From the NCBI GenBank assembly GCA_038251315.1, contig JBBSBK010000071.1, positions 1 to 19,690 on the forward strand: a stretch of 19,690 bases of DNA, given 5' to 3'. The stretch's first letter is position 1; each line of letters starts with the position of its first letter. A model generated the notes under the pieces. That model saw nothing but the letters and a program-made list of their open reading frames with translations, was not told where the DNA came from and ran no database searches. The position numbers and the translations under genes are program-made. This DNA is from JBBKXP01 sp038251315 (GTDB taxonomy: Bacteria > Pseudomonadota > Alphaproteobacteria > Rhodobacterales > Rhodobacteraceae). Positions 1 to 9,093 of the stretch are shown one piece after another.

Positions 1-1547
<1,547 letters not shown>

Positions 1548-1635
1548 CCACCGAAACCCGATGGGTTCCGGTGCGTGTGTGGCAGGTGAATGGCGCAAGC
1601 CAATCGCCGAGAACACACCCCGTTTCAGGTAAAGA

Positions 1636-1665
1636 GGGGGGCTGCCATCCGGCGGCCCCCTTTTT
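1636..1665 (+). terminator. Rho-independent terminator of groEL
   Basis: A run of Gs plus CTGCC (1636-1646) pairs with GGCGG plus five Cs (1651-1660) around the loop ATCC. This gives a stem of at least 10 bp with one G-U pair, followed directly by TTTTT (1661-1665). It lies about 90 bases after the groEL stop, as expected for an end-of-operon terminator. Confidence 0.92.
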
Positions 1666-1716
1666 CATTTGGCGCGTTGGGTCAAACCCGCCTGGCTTTG
1701 ACGTGCGACTTGCAAG

Positions 1717-1732
1717 GTGGGTCTCGACCCAC
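1717..1732. repeat. Dispersed palindrome, copy 1
   Basis: GTGGGTC-TC-GACCCAC is a 7-bp perfect inverted repeat with a 2-base centre, lying between the groEL terminator and the methyltransferase gene. A near-identical element lies in opposite central orientation at 16386-16403, and a degenerate one at 16428-16441. Recurrence in separate intergenic gaps suggests a dispersed family rather than a gene-specific operator. I associate this palindrome with Rhodobacteraceae intergenic regions from memory, without a search. Confidence 0.7.
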
Positions 1733-1779
1733 ACCCGCAGCCGGGCTATGCATCTGTCGCGGCTGAAGAAGGGCGGAAA

Positions 1780-2469
1780 ATGCAGAAAATCGGCGACTAC
1801 TGGGTGCCTGCAGTTGATACACGCGGTTTCAAACGACGGCGCAAAACCCGCGCGGATTTCGAGGAGGCAGGGGACGGCCGGCAACTGACCCATCTGATCG
1901 AGGCGCTGACTCTGCTTGAAGAGAAGGCCGGGGTGCAGGTCTTTGACGGCGCAGCGCTCGACTGCGGTGCCAACGTCGGCTCTTACGCCCGCCACATGGC
2001 AACCCGCTTTGCGCATGTCCACGCCTTCGAACCCGCCGAGGATACCTTTGCCTGCCTTGCCCGCAACGTCACCGACTGGGGCCTGGACAACAAGATCACA
2101 CTTTACCCAAACGCCTTGTCGGACGCGCCCGAAGGGGTTCGGATGGGGGCCAGTTTCGGGCGCCGCTCGATCAGCCGGGCAGTACAGGGCAAGGGCAGCA
2201 TTGCGGCGCTGCCACTCGACAGCCTCAATTTCGGCCGGGTGACCTTCCTCAAGCTCGACGTCGAAGGTTACGAGGTCAAGGCGCTGACCGGGGCGAAACG
2301 TCTGCTTGCTGATCAGCGCCCCTTTGTGATGATGGAAGTCAAGGAGCATGTCATCGAAAAGGGCCGCGACCCCCTGGAAGCGCACCGTCTGATTTTGATG
2401 ATGGGCTATGTCCTGCTGGCAAAGATCGGAAGTCCGGCTATCGACTATCTTTACAGCCACACTGCCTGA
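1780..2469 (+). CDS. FkbM-family SAM-dependent methyltransferase
   Basis: A 229-residue protein with a Rossmann-type methyltransferase fold. Motif I is LDCGANVGSY (residues 60-69), FEPA (about 83-86) is the acidic SAM-ribose-binding strand, and FLKLDVEGYEVKALTGA is the characteristic FkbM motif, followed by MMEVKE. FkbM proteins usually O-methylate sugars or small molecules; the substrate here is unknown. I chose the ATG at 1780 because AAGGGCGG precedes it. The upstream in-frame ATG at 1717 would place the palindrome at 1717-1732 inside the coding region and adds residues unlike the family. The EamA-type transporter starts 55 bases after the stop on the same strand, so the two may be co-transcribed. 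Confidence 0.9.
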   Translation: MQKIGDYWVPAVDTRGFKRRRKTRADFEEAGDGRQLTHLIEALTLLEEKAGVQVFDGAALDCGANVGSYARHMATRFAHVHAFEPAEDTFACLARNVTDWGLDNKITLYPNALSDAPEGVRMGASFGRRSISRAVQGKGSIAALPLDSLNFGRVTFLKLDVEGYEVKALTGAKRLLADQRPFVMMEVKEHVIEKGRDPLEAHRLILMMGYVLLAKIGSPAIDYLYSHTA

Positions 2470-2524
2470 CCACAACGCAGGACAGGCAGTTGTTTCGGCC
2501 ATGCAAGACGCGCAAAGGGGGCAC

Positions 2525-3364
2525 ATGCGGCTGATTCTGCTGATCGCCCTGACGATGGGCGCCTTTGCCGCCAATTCGGTGCTGAACCGGCTCGCCATCA
2601 CCCGTTTCGACGCCGAACCCATTACCTTTGCCGTGATCCGCGTGATCGCCGGGGCGGTGACGCTAGTGGCAATGGTCAGGATGCGGGGCCGCGTCCTGCC
2701 ACCGCTTTGGACAAAGGCGCGGCTGGGCGGCGCGTTGGCGCTGTCGCTGTATCTGATCGGGTTTTCGCTGGCCTACGCAACGCTTGACGCCGGGCTCGGC
2801 GCGCTGATTCTGTTCGGCGGGGTGCAGTTGACGATGTTCGCCGGGGCCTTGGCGGCGGGGGTCGCGATCCCCGCGCGGCGCTGGATCGGGGCCGGGGTCG
2901 CGCTGGGCGGGCTTGCGGTGCTGCTCTGGCCCGGCGGCGCGGTGCGGGTCGATCTGACGGGGGCGACGCTGATGGCGGCTGCGGCGTTCGGCTGGGGGTG
3001 CTATTCGCTGCTCGGCACCCGCATGACCGACCCGATGGGCGCGACGGCGGCGAATTTCCTGCTGGCGGTGCCGCTTTGCGCGCTCGCGTCGCTCTGGAGT
3101 TTCACCGTGCCGACCGCCGCCAGTGCAGTGCTGGCGGTCCTGACCGGGGCCGTCACATCGGGGCTGGGCTATGCGCTCTGGTATCGCGTGCTGGGCCGGA
3201 TCGACGCCAGCACGGCGGCCGTGTCACAACTGAGCGTCCCGGTGATCGCAGCGCTGGCCGGGGTCGTCTTGCTGGGTGAAACCCTGTCGTGGCGGTTCGT
3301 CATCGCCACGGCGCTGGTGCTCGGCGGGATCGGAATTTCGCTGCGCAAAGTCGTCCGCCGCTAG
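2525..3364 (+). CDS. EamA/DMT-superfamily transporter
   Basis: A 279-residue hydrophobic protein with about ten predicted transmembrane segments arranged as two five-helix EamA repeats, typical of the drug/metabolite transporter superfamily. It opens MRLILLIALTMGAFAANSVLNR, and the second repeat includes AAAFGWGCYSLLGTRM, GYALWYRVLG and SQLSVPVIAALAGVVLLGE, the usual conserved end of the domain. The cargo cannot be predicted. The ATG at 2525 follows AAAGGGGG (2514-2521) closely; an alternative in-frame ATG at 2501 would add eight residues. The gene ends at a CTAG whose other strand ends the Nudix gene, so the two converge with no room for an intrinsic terminator. Confidence 0.9.
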   Translation: MRLILLIALTMGAFAANSVLNRLAITRFDAEPITFAVIRVIAGAVTLVAMVRMRGRVLPPLWTKARLGGALALSLYLIGFSLAYATLDAGLGALILFGGVQLTMFAGALAAGVAIPARRWIGAGVALGGLAVLLWPGGAVRVDLTGATLMAAAAFGWGCYSLLGTRMTDPMGATAANFLLAVPLCALASLWSFTVPTAASAVLAVLTGAVTSGLGYALWYRVLGRIDASTAAVSQLSVPVIAALAGVVLLGETLSWRFVIATALVLGGIGISLRKVVRR

Positions 3365-3807
3365 CGCAAGATGGGTTCGAGCGGGTCATAGACCAGCGCC
3401 CCCGGATCACGCCAGGCGACGGCGGCCAGGCTGTCCGGCTTGACGCGCAGCAATGCCATCTCGGCGCGCAAGACCCAACGGCGATGCGTTACGATGCCTT
3501 CGGGATCGGTCCAGTCGCCATGCGGATCGCCCGCCAGAATCCGGCAACGAAAGTACAGATCGACCTGATGAAAATTGCCGTCCGGATCGTGGAATTCGTT
3601 GACAAGGCAGGGATCCCCTACGGCGACGGTCAGCCCGGTTTCCTCGAACACCTCGCGGATCAGATTATCGGGCAGCGAGCGGTGCACCTCGGCGCCCCCA
3701 CCGGGGGCACACCACAGGTGATCGCGGCCTTTCCAGGCGTTGACCAGCAGCAGTCGGTCGTCGTGCAGGATGATGGCGCGGGTGGCCAGGCGGATCGGGC
3801 GGGTCAT
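3361..3807 (-). CDS. Nudix hydrolase with a non-canonical Nudix box
   Basis: A 148-residue single-domain Nudix protein. The box reads GGGAEVHRSLPDNLIREVF followed by EETGL. The catalytic REVFEETGL part, with its metal-binding glutamates, is intact, but the first glutamate of the consensus G-x5-E-x7-REUxEExGU is arginine (VHR). Nudix enzymes hydrolyse nucleoside diphosphates linked to another moiety; the substrate is unknown, although the small size and lack of extra domains fit an ADP-ribose/NUDT-like housekeeping role. I chose the ATG at 3807 because the frame upstream, open to 3993, lacks domain-like sequence and runs across the start of the divergent hydrolase. The stop codon overlaps the transporter stop on the other strand. 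Confidence 0.87.
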   Translation of the reverse strand: MTRPIRLATRAIILHDDRLLLVNAWKGRDHLWCAPGGGAEVHRSLPDNLIREVFEETGLTVAVGDPCLVNEFHDPDGNFHQVDLYFRCRILAGDPHGDWTDPEGIVTHRRWVLRAEMALLRVKPDSLAAVAWRDPGALVYDPLEPILR

Positions 3808-3860
3808 GGTGCCAGAGTGGCGGTCGCGGGCTTGCGACGCAAGGTCAGCGAACCCCGGCC

Positions 3861-3888
3861 TTAAACTGTCGCAATGACGTGCTATCTT
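3861..3888 (+). promoter_or_regulatory. Possible promoter for a leaderless hydrolase transcript
   Basis: TTAAAC (3861-3866) and TATCTT (3883-3888) are spaced by 16 bases. The -10-like box ends six bases before the ATG at 3895, so transcription would start at or next to the start codon. No Shine-Dalgarno sequence is visible before that ATG, which fits a leaderless message. The -35 match is weak (3 of 6). Confidence 0.35.
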
Positions 3889-3894
3889 AAAACG

Positions 3895-4647
3895 ATGAGA
3901 CTGCTGTTCGCCGCTCTTTTCGCTGGCCTGCTGTCTGGTCCTGTTGCCCCGCAACCGGTCGCAGACAACGGCGAATGCGTCGTGTTCATGCACGGGCTGG
4001 CGCGGTCATCCTATTCCTTTGCCGCGATGGCCGAAGTCGTCGCGGCCGAGGGGTATCTGGTCGTCAACACCGGCTATCCCTCGACCAGCGCCAGAATTCA
4101 GCAACTGGTCGACGAAACCCTGCCGCGCGATGTCGCCGCTTGCGGCCACCGGCGGGTCAATTTCGTCACCCATTCGATGGGCGCGATCCTCGTGCGGGCC
4201 TGGCTGACCCGGCACCGCCCCGAACTGATGGGCCGTGTGGTGATGCTCGGGCCGCCCAATCATGGATCGCAACTGGTTGATATATTCGGCGATTTCGAGC
4301 CTTTCGTGTGGGTCAACGGCCCCGCCGGATTGCAACTGGGGACCGAGGATTCAAGCCTGCCCAACACGCTGGCGCTGCCCGCTTACGAGGTGGGGATCAT
4401 TGCCGGGGATCAGTCACTGAACCCGGTCTATTCAGCGCTGATCGAAGGCCCGGACGACGGCAAGGTATCGGTCGAATCGACCCGGCTGGAGGGCATGCGC
4501 GACCACATCACGCTGCCGGTCGCCCACACGTTCATGATGAACAACCCGCTGGTCATGGCGCAGACGCTGGCGTTTTTGCGGCACGGCCGGTTTGACCGGT
4601 CGCTGTCGCTGACGGGCGTGATCTTCGGGTTCAACTATGACCGGTGA
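3895..4647 (+). CDS. Secreted alpha/beta-hydrolase (lipase/esterase-like)
   Basis: A 250-residue protein with a short signal peptide (MRLLFAALFAGLLSG, about 19-23 residues), so probably periplasmic. The mature part has the lipase-type oxyanion motif FMHGLAR (His33-Gly34). The nucleophile elbow THSMG (Ser94) has Thr replacing the first Gly of GxSxG. Then come GPPNHGSQ, an acidic candidate in DDGKVSVEST, and a likely catalytic His in PVAHTFMMNNP. The fold and motif order resemble bacterial PGAP1-like and triacylglycerol lipases, but the substrate is unknown. The ATG at 3895 begins a good signal peptide; the in-frame ATG at 3874 would put MTCYLKT in front of it. The 3' end overlaps the convergent purK by 17 bases. 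Confidence 0.87.
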   Translation: MRLLFAALFAGLLSGPVAPQPVADNGECVVFMHGLARSSYSFAAMAEVVAAEGYLVVNTGYPSTSARIQQLVDETLPRDVAACGHRRVNFVTHSMGAILVRAWLTRHRPELMGRVVMLGPPNHGSQLVDIFGDFEPFVWVNGPAGLQLGTEDSSLPNTLALPAYEVGIIAGDQSLNPVYSALIEGPDDGKVSVESTRLEGMRDHITLPVAHTFMMNNPLVMAQTLAFLRHGRFDRSLSLTGVIFGFNYDR

Positions 4648-5701
4648 CGCGGTTCACATGGCCCATCTTGCGCCCCGGCTTGGCGTCGGCCTTGCCGTAA
4701 AGATGCAGGGCGGCATTGGTCGCGGCGATCTCGGGCACCCGCAGGACATCATCGCCGATCAGGTTTTCCATCGTCACGTTGCTGTGCCGTGCCCCGTCGC
4801 CCAAGGGCCAGCCGGCTATGGCGCGGATATGCTGGTCGAACTGGTCGATTGTGCAGCCGTTCTGCGTCCAGTGCCCCGAATTATGAACGCGTGGCGCGAT
4901 CTCGTTGACGATCAGGGCGGCGTCCGTGACGAACAGCTCGACCCCCAGCACCCCGACATACTCCAGCGCGTTCAGGATTTTGGCAGCGATCAGCACCGCA
5001 TCGGTGCGCTGCGTCGGCGTGAGGGTCGCGGGCACGGTCGTCGTGCGCAGGATGCCACCCCGATGCACATTTTCGCCCGGGTCGAAACAGGTAATTGCTC
5101 CATAAAGGCCACGTGCGCCGATAACCGACACTTCACGCGTGAAGGCAATGAACCCTTCCAGCACCGCCGCCGCCCCGCCCATGTCGGCATGGGCCCGGTC
5201 GGCATCAGCCGACGTCAGGATCCGCGATTGCCCCTTGCCGTCATATCCCAGACGGCAGGTCTTGAGGATGGCCGGATATCCGATTTTGGCAAGTGCGTGG
5301 TCAAGATCGGCGCGACTACTAACCGGCATAAAGGTTGCGGTTTGCAGGCCAAGGCCCTGCAGAAACGCCTTTTCGGCTAGTCGATCCTGCGAGGTCGAGA
5401 GCGCGACCCGGCCGGGTCGGATCGGGCGGTGTTGTTCCAAAAGGTCAAGCGCGGCAGTCGGGATATTCTCGAATTCATAGGTAATGACATCGACCGACGC
5501 GGCAAAGGCAGCCAGAGCGGCGGCATCATCATAGCCCGCTGTCGTAATCCGGTGCGCGACATCGCCTGCAGGTGGGTTGGCCCCCGGTTCATAGATATGC
5601 GTCCGCAGGCCCAGCCGCGACGCGGCCACCGACAGCATCCGCCCCAACTGTCCGCCGCCAAGGATGCCGATGGTCGCGCCGGGGGCAAGGCGGTCAGTCA
5701 T
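4631..5701 (-). CDS. purK: N5-carboxyaminoimidazole ribonucleotide synthase
   Basis: A 356-residue ATP-grasp enzyme that converts AIR, bicarbonate and ATP to N5-CAIR in de novo purine synthesis. The N-terminal nucleotide-binding start IGILGGGQLGRML is diagnostic. Further motifs are VITYEFENIP, YPAILKTCRLGYDGKGQ (ATP-grasp lysine and glycine loop), FTREVSVIGARG, and the metal/ATP segment VELFVTDAALIVNEIAPRVHNSGHWT. Length is normal for the family. It follows purE with an 8-base overlap (ATGACTGA), so the two are translationally coupled, and PurE uses the PurK product directly. The tail GHVNRVTGHS converges with and overlaps the hydrolase gene. Confidence 0.97.
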   Translation of the reverse strand: MTDRLAPGATIGILGGGQLGRMLSVAASRLGLRTHIYEPGANPPAGDVAHRITTAGYDDAAALAAFAASVDVITYEFENIPTAALDLLEQHRPIRPGRVALSTSQDRLAEKAFLQGLGLQTATFMPVSSRADLDHALAKIGYPAILKTCRLGYDGKGQSRILTSADADRAHADMGGAAAVLEGFIAFTREVSVIGARGLYGAITCFDPGENVHRGGILRTTTVPATLTPTQRTDAVLIAAKILNALEYVGVLGVELFVTDAALIVNEIAPRVHNSGHWTQNGCTIDQFDQHIRAIAGWPLGDGARHSNVTMENLIGDDVLRVPEIAATNAALHLYGKADAKPGRKMGHVNRVTGHS

Positions 5702-6176
5702 CGCGCGGCACGTCCGGAATTGACGCCGACAGGTCGGCCCGCCACTGGTTGAGTCGCGCCGCCAGCCCGGCGTCCGCCAGGGCCAGAATGCCCGCCGCCA
5801 TCAGCCCCGCATTGGCGGCACCGCCGATCGCCATCGTCGCCACCGGATACCCGCGCGGCATTTGCAGGATGGAATAAAGTGAATCGACCCCCGCCAGCGC
5901 CTTGGTCTGCACCGGCACGCCGATGACCGGCAGGCGGGTCTTGGACGCCATCATGCCCGGCAGATGCGCCGCCCCGCCGGCACCCGCGATGATGACCCGC
6001 AGTCCCCGGTCGATGGCGGACTTGCCATAATCCCACAGCCGGTCCGGGGTGCGGTGTGCCGACACGATGCGGACCTCGTGAGCGACACCCAGTTCATCCA
6101 GAATCGACGCAGCATCGCGCATGGTTGCCCAGTCAGACTGACTGCCCATGATGATGCCGACCTGTGGTTGCGTCAT
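5694..6176 (-). CDS. purE: N5-CAIR mutase, class I PurE
   Basis: A 160-residue protein with the class I PurE hallmarks: GIIMGSQSDWATM (phosphate loop), RIVSAHRTPDRL (with the active-site histidine), AGAGGAAHLPGMMAS and IGVPVQTKALAGVDSLYSI. It isomerises N5-CAIR to CAIR in purine synthesis and normally forms octamers. I chose the ATG at 6176 (MTQPQVG) because AAAGGGTGGAGG precedes it and family members start here; the upstream ATG at 6215 adds 13 atypical residues. The stop overlaps the purK start by 8 bases. The DUF465 gene lies 63 bases upstream on the same strand and may share the transcript. Confidence 0.97.
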   Translation of the reverse strand: MTQPQVGIIMGSQSDWATMRDAASILDELGVAHEVRIVSAHRTPDRLWDYGKSAIDRGLRVIIAGAGGAAHLPGMMASKTRLPVIGVPVQTKALAGVDSLYSILQMPRGYPVATMAIGGAANAGLMAAGILALADAGLAARLNQWRADLSASIPDVPRDD

Positions 6177-6239
6177 GGCCTCCACCCTTTGCAAAGAAGG
6201 GCGCACTATAGCCAAGGGCGGGCAGGGCGCAATCGGGGT

Positions 6240-6458
6240 TCAGGCGATAATATCGGGCAGAATCCGGTCTTCGAGCCGCGCGATCTTGTCCTTCAGGCCC
6301 AGTTTCTGCTTTTTCAGTCGGGTCAGCGTCAGCACGTCGGTCGAGGCTCTTTCATGAAGGGCGTGAATCGCATCATCCAGATCGCGGTGTTCGCGTTTGA
6401 GGACGGCCAGTTCGACGCGCAGAACGTCAATTTCTTCCATCTGCGCCGACGTGTTCAT
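6240..6458 (-). CDS. DUF465 (YdcH-family) small coiled-coil protein
   Basis: A 72-residue, charged, almost wholly helical protein with heptad-like leucines: VLRVELAVLKREHRDLDDAI, then TLTRLKKQKLGLKDKIARLE. This matches the short DUF465/YdcH proteins that are widespread in alphaproteobacteria, where the KLxLKDxI motif near the C-terminus is typical. No molecular function is established. The ATG at 6458 is used; an internal ATG six residues later (MEEID) has weaker upstream sequence. The gene reads away from the heat-shock gene and towards purE, so the promoter must lie in the shared 6459-6591 gap. Confidence 0.85.
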   Translation of the reverse strand: MNTSAQMEEIDVLRVELAVLKREHRDLDDAIHALHERASTDVLTLTRLKKQKLGLKDKIARLEDRILPDIIA

Positions 6459-6528
6459 GCGTTGTCCATCCCCAGGCCTGCAATTGCATCACAATAGGGT
6501 GGAAACAAAGCTCCGCCTAGCCCTTGCC

Positions 6529-6558
6529 CTTGCAGAACCTCAACGCCCGCCCCATATT
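6529..6558 (+). promoter_or_regulatory. Predicted heat-shock (RpoH/sigma-32) promoter
   Basis: CTTGCA (6529-6534) and CCCCATATT (from 6550) are separated by 15 bases. The sigma-32 consensus is CTTGAA, a spacer of about 13-17, then CCCCAT-T, so the -10 box is perfect and the -35 has one mismatch. It sits 30-60 bases upstream of the small heat-shock gene, just where such a promoter would be expected. Confidence 0.72.
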
Positions 6559-6591
6559 TTCCATGATTGGTTGCCATAATGGGACCATCGC

Positions 6592-7044
6592 ATGACTGTC
6601 GCTAAATCGGGACGTGTCGCCATGACGAAACTGACGCTGGGAACCCATCCGTTCCTTTTGGGGTTTGAACAACTGGAACGGCTGGTGGAACGCACCGCCA
6701 AATCCGGCAATGACGGCTATCCCCCATATAACATCGAACAGACCTCCGAACGGTCCTATCGCATCACGCTTGCCGTCGCCGGGTTTGCCGGGGACGATCT
6801 GGAGATCACCGTCGAAAACAACCAACTGGTGATCCGGGGCCGACAGATCGACGATTCCGAAGGCCGCATCTATCTTCACCGCGGAATCGCGGCGCGCCAG
6901 TTTCAGCGGTCGTTCGTTCTGGCGGATGGCGTCGACGTCGGCGAGGCGGTGATGGAAAACGGTCTGCTGCACGTCGATCTGACCCGCTCCCCGCCCGAAA
7001 CCGTCGTACAATCCATCAAGATCCGCAAAGGAGCAGCTACATGA
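6592..7044 (+). CDS. Small heat-shock protein, Hsp20/alpha-crystallin family
   Basis: A 150-residue protein with a central alpha-crystallin domain: YNIEQTSERSYRITLAVAGF, DLEITVENNQLVIRGR, and the terminal strand MENGLLHVDLTRSPPE, followed by an IKI anchor (QSIKIRKG) that resembles the C-terminal I-x-I motif. Such ATP-independent holdases bind unfolding proteins in the cytosol. Two starts are possible, 6592 (MTVAKSG) and 6622 (MTKLTLGTHPF); related proteins usually begin at the second, so the first ten residues are doubtful. A predicted RpoH promoter lies upstream. The stop overlaps the DUF1150 start (ATGA at 7041-7044), an arrangement common in Rhodobacterales. Confidence 0.94.
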   Translation: MTVAKSGRVAMTKLTLGTHPFLLGFEQLERLVERTAKSGNDGYPPYNIEQTSERSYRITLAVAGFAGDDLEITVENNQLVIRGRQIDDSEGRIYLHRGIAARQFQRSFVLADGVDVGEAVMENGLLHVDLTRSPPETVVQSIKIRKGAAT

Positions 7045-7265
7045 ACACCCGTTACGACCTGCGCAATCTGGGCGACAAGATCGTCTATGTGAAAACCGTG
7101 GCGATCGACGATCTGCCGCAAGAGGTGCGCGACAGCGCTGGCGACCTGACCGAGCTTTTCGCAGTCCACAATTCCAAAGGCGAACAGTTGGCGCTGGTCG
7201 CCAATCGCTCGCTAGCCTTCCAGCTGGCCCGCCAGCACGACATGTCGCCGGTGGCGGTACACTGA
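7041..7265 (+). CDS. DUF1150 family protein, partner gene of hsp20
   Basis: A 74-residue protein (MNTRYDLRNLGDKIVYVKTV, then LFAVHNSKGEQLALVANRS and QHDMSPVAVH) that matches the short alphaproteobacterial DUF1150 proteins. These are repeatedly encoded directly after a small heat-shock gene. Its role is not established; stress-linked expression and co-translation with Hsp20 are inferred from the ATGA overlap and the shared RpoH-type promoter. AAAGGAG precedes the ATG. It converges with the sulfate-activation gene across a 25-base gap in which I see no good terminator. Confidence 0.86.
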   Translation: MNTRYDLRNLGDKIVYVKTVAIDDLPQEVRDSAGDLTELFAVHNSKGEQLALVANRSLAFQLARQHDMSPVAVH

Positions 7266-7290
7266 TCCAGCGTGGGTCCGAGGCCCGTCC

Positions 7291-8997
7291 TCAGCCCGCG
7301 ATCAAGCCCATAGATTCCAGCTTCAGGATCACCTGATGGGCGCAATTGTCGACCTCAAGGGTTTCGGTGTCGATGCTGAGTTCGGGGTTTACCGGAACGT
7401 CGTAAGGGTCTGATATTCCCGTGAACTCCTTGATCTTCCCTTCACGGGCCAGTTTATATAGTCCCTTGCGGTCACGGCGTTCGCATTCTTCGATGCTGGT
7501 CGCCACGTGGACTTCAATAAAGGCGCCGAAGGCTTCGATTTCCTCGCGCACGGCCCGGCGTGTCGTCGCATAGGGGGCGATCGGCGCGCAGATGGCAATG
7601 CCGCCGTTCTTGGTGATTTCAGAGGCGACATAACCGATACGGCGGATGTTCAGATCGCGGTGCTCTTTGGAGAACCCCAATTCCGAACTGAGGTTCTTGC
7701 GCACAATATCGCCGTCGAGCAAGGTCACAGGGCGGCCGCCCATCTCCATCAGTTTCACCATCAGCGCGTTGGCGATGGTCGATTTGCCTGACCCCGAAAA
7801 GCCCGTGAAGAAAACGGTGAACCCCTGTTTGGACCGCGCCGGACGGGTACGCCGCAGTTCGGTGACGACCTGCGGAAACGAAAACCATTCCGGAATTTCC
7901 AGCCCCTCGGCCAGACGGCGGCGCAGTTCGGTGCCGGAAATGTCCAGCACGGTTGACCCTTCCGGCACCTCGTTTGCCGGGAAATACTGCGTCTTTTCCT
8001 GCACATAAACCATATGCTTGAAATCGACCATTTCCAGCCCGATCTCGGCCTCGTGTTTCTTGAACAGTTCCTGCGCGTCGTAGGGGCCGTAAAAATCCTT
8101 GCCCGCAGAATTCTTGCCCGGTCCGGCGTGGTCACGCCCGACGATGAAATGAGTGCAGCCGTGGTTCTTGCGGATCAGCCCGTGCCAGACCGCCTCGCGC
8201 GGGCCGCCCATCCGCATGGCGAGGTTGAGAAGCGACATCGTGGTCGTCGATGCCGGATACTGGTCCAGCACCGCCTCGTAACAGCGAACGCGGGTGAAAT
8301 GATCGACGTCGCCGGGTTTGGTCATGCCGACGACCGGGTGGATCAGCAGGTTCGCCTGCGCTTCGCGGGCGGCCCTGAACGTCAGTTCCTGGTGCGCCCG
8401 ATGCAGCGGGTTGCGGGTTTGAAAGGCGACGACCTTGCGCCAGCCGACCTTGCGGAAATAGGCGCGCAATTCGTTCGGTGTATCGCGTCGGGCGCGAAAA
8501 TCATAGTGAACCGGTTGCTGTATCCCCGTTACCGGGCCACCCAGATAAACCGTGCCAGCGGTGTTGTGCAGATAATTGACCGCCGGATGCGCCGAATCGT
8601 CGGCGCCAAAGACACCTTTGGCCTCGACCGATTTGTTCGGCACCCATTTGTCGGTGACGGTCATCGTCGCCAGAATGACGCCCTCCTGGTCGCGCAGGGC
8701 AATGTCCTGTCCGACGTCGACCGTTTCGGCGAATTTTTCTGACACGTCCAGATTGATCGGCATCGGCCAGAGCGTGCCATTGGCCAGCCGCATATCCTTG
8801 ACCACGCCGTCGTAATCGGCCTGTGTCAGAAACCCCTTCAGCGGGTTGAATCCGCCGTTCATCAGCAATTCCAGATCGCAGATCTGGCGCGGTGTAAGAT
8901 CATGGCTGACCAGTTGTCCTGCCGCATCCTTCAATTTCAGCGCACTATCGTGCGAGACGTAAAGTTCGGGGATCGGCGCAAGGTTGATCGACATCAT
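7291..8997 (-). CDS. Bifunctional sulfate adenylyltransferase/APS kinase
   Basis: A 568-residue two-domain enzyme that makes PAPS from sulfate and two ATP. The N-terminal part is ATP sulfurylase: QTRNPLHRAH (193-202), the loop around HPVVGMTKPGDVD, and GRDHAGPG (287-294). The C-terminal part (from about 392) is APS kinase with an intact P-loop GFSGSGKST (399-407), then DGDIVRKNLSSELGFS and the lid segment KGLYKLAREGKIKEFTG. Domain order is sulfurylase first, as in the fungal enzyme and opposite to animal PAPSS. Unlike the fungal C-terminal domain, the P-loop looks catalytic. Start may be 8997 or the adjacent ATG at 8994, which is better spaced from AGAAAGAG. It lies 147 bases downstream of trxB. 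Confidence 0.95.
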   Translation of the reverse strand: MMSINLAPIPELYVSHDSALKLKDAAGQLVSHDLTPRQICDLELLMNGGFNPLKGFLTQADYDGVVKDMRLANGTLWPMPINLDVSEKFAETVDVGQDIALRDQEGVILATMTVTDKWVPNKSVEAKGVFGADDSAHPAVNYLHNTAGTVYLGGPVTGIQQPVHYDFRARRDTPNELRAYFRKVGWRKVVAFQTRNPLHRAHQELTFRAAREAQANLLIHPVVGMTKPGDVDHFTRVRCYEAVLDQYPASTTTMSLLNLAMRMGGPREAVWHGLIRKNHGCTHFIVGRDHAGPGKNSAGKDFYGPYDAQELFKKHEAEIGLEMVDFKHMVYVQEKTQYFPANEVPEGSTVLDISGTELRRRLAEGLEIPEWFSFPQVVTELRRTRPARSKQGFTVFFTGFSGSGKSTIANALMVKLMEMGGRPVTLLDGDIVRKNLSSELGFSKEHRDLNIRRIGYVASEITKNGGIAICAPIAPYATTRRAVREEIEAFGAFIEVHVATSIEECERRDRKGLYKLAREGKIKEFTGISDPYDVPVNPELSIDTETLEVDNCAHQVILKLESMGLIAG

Positions 8998-9093
8998 GCT
9001 CTTTCTGAATTGCAGGGACCGTTTGATTTTGCGCGGACCTAGACCGCGATTGGGGCGAGAATCAAGCAGATTGGGCGAGCCGCGCAGCGGCTT

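Noticed and set aside
8014..8742. A 242-codon plus-strand frame inside the sulfurylase region
   Set aside because: It is wholly antisense to a strongly conserved enzyme and shows no family motifs.
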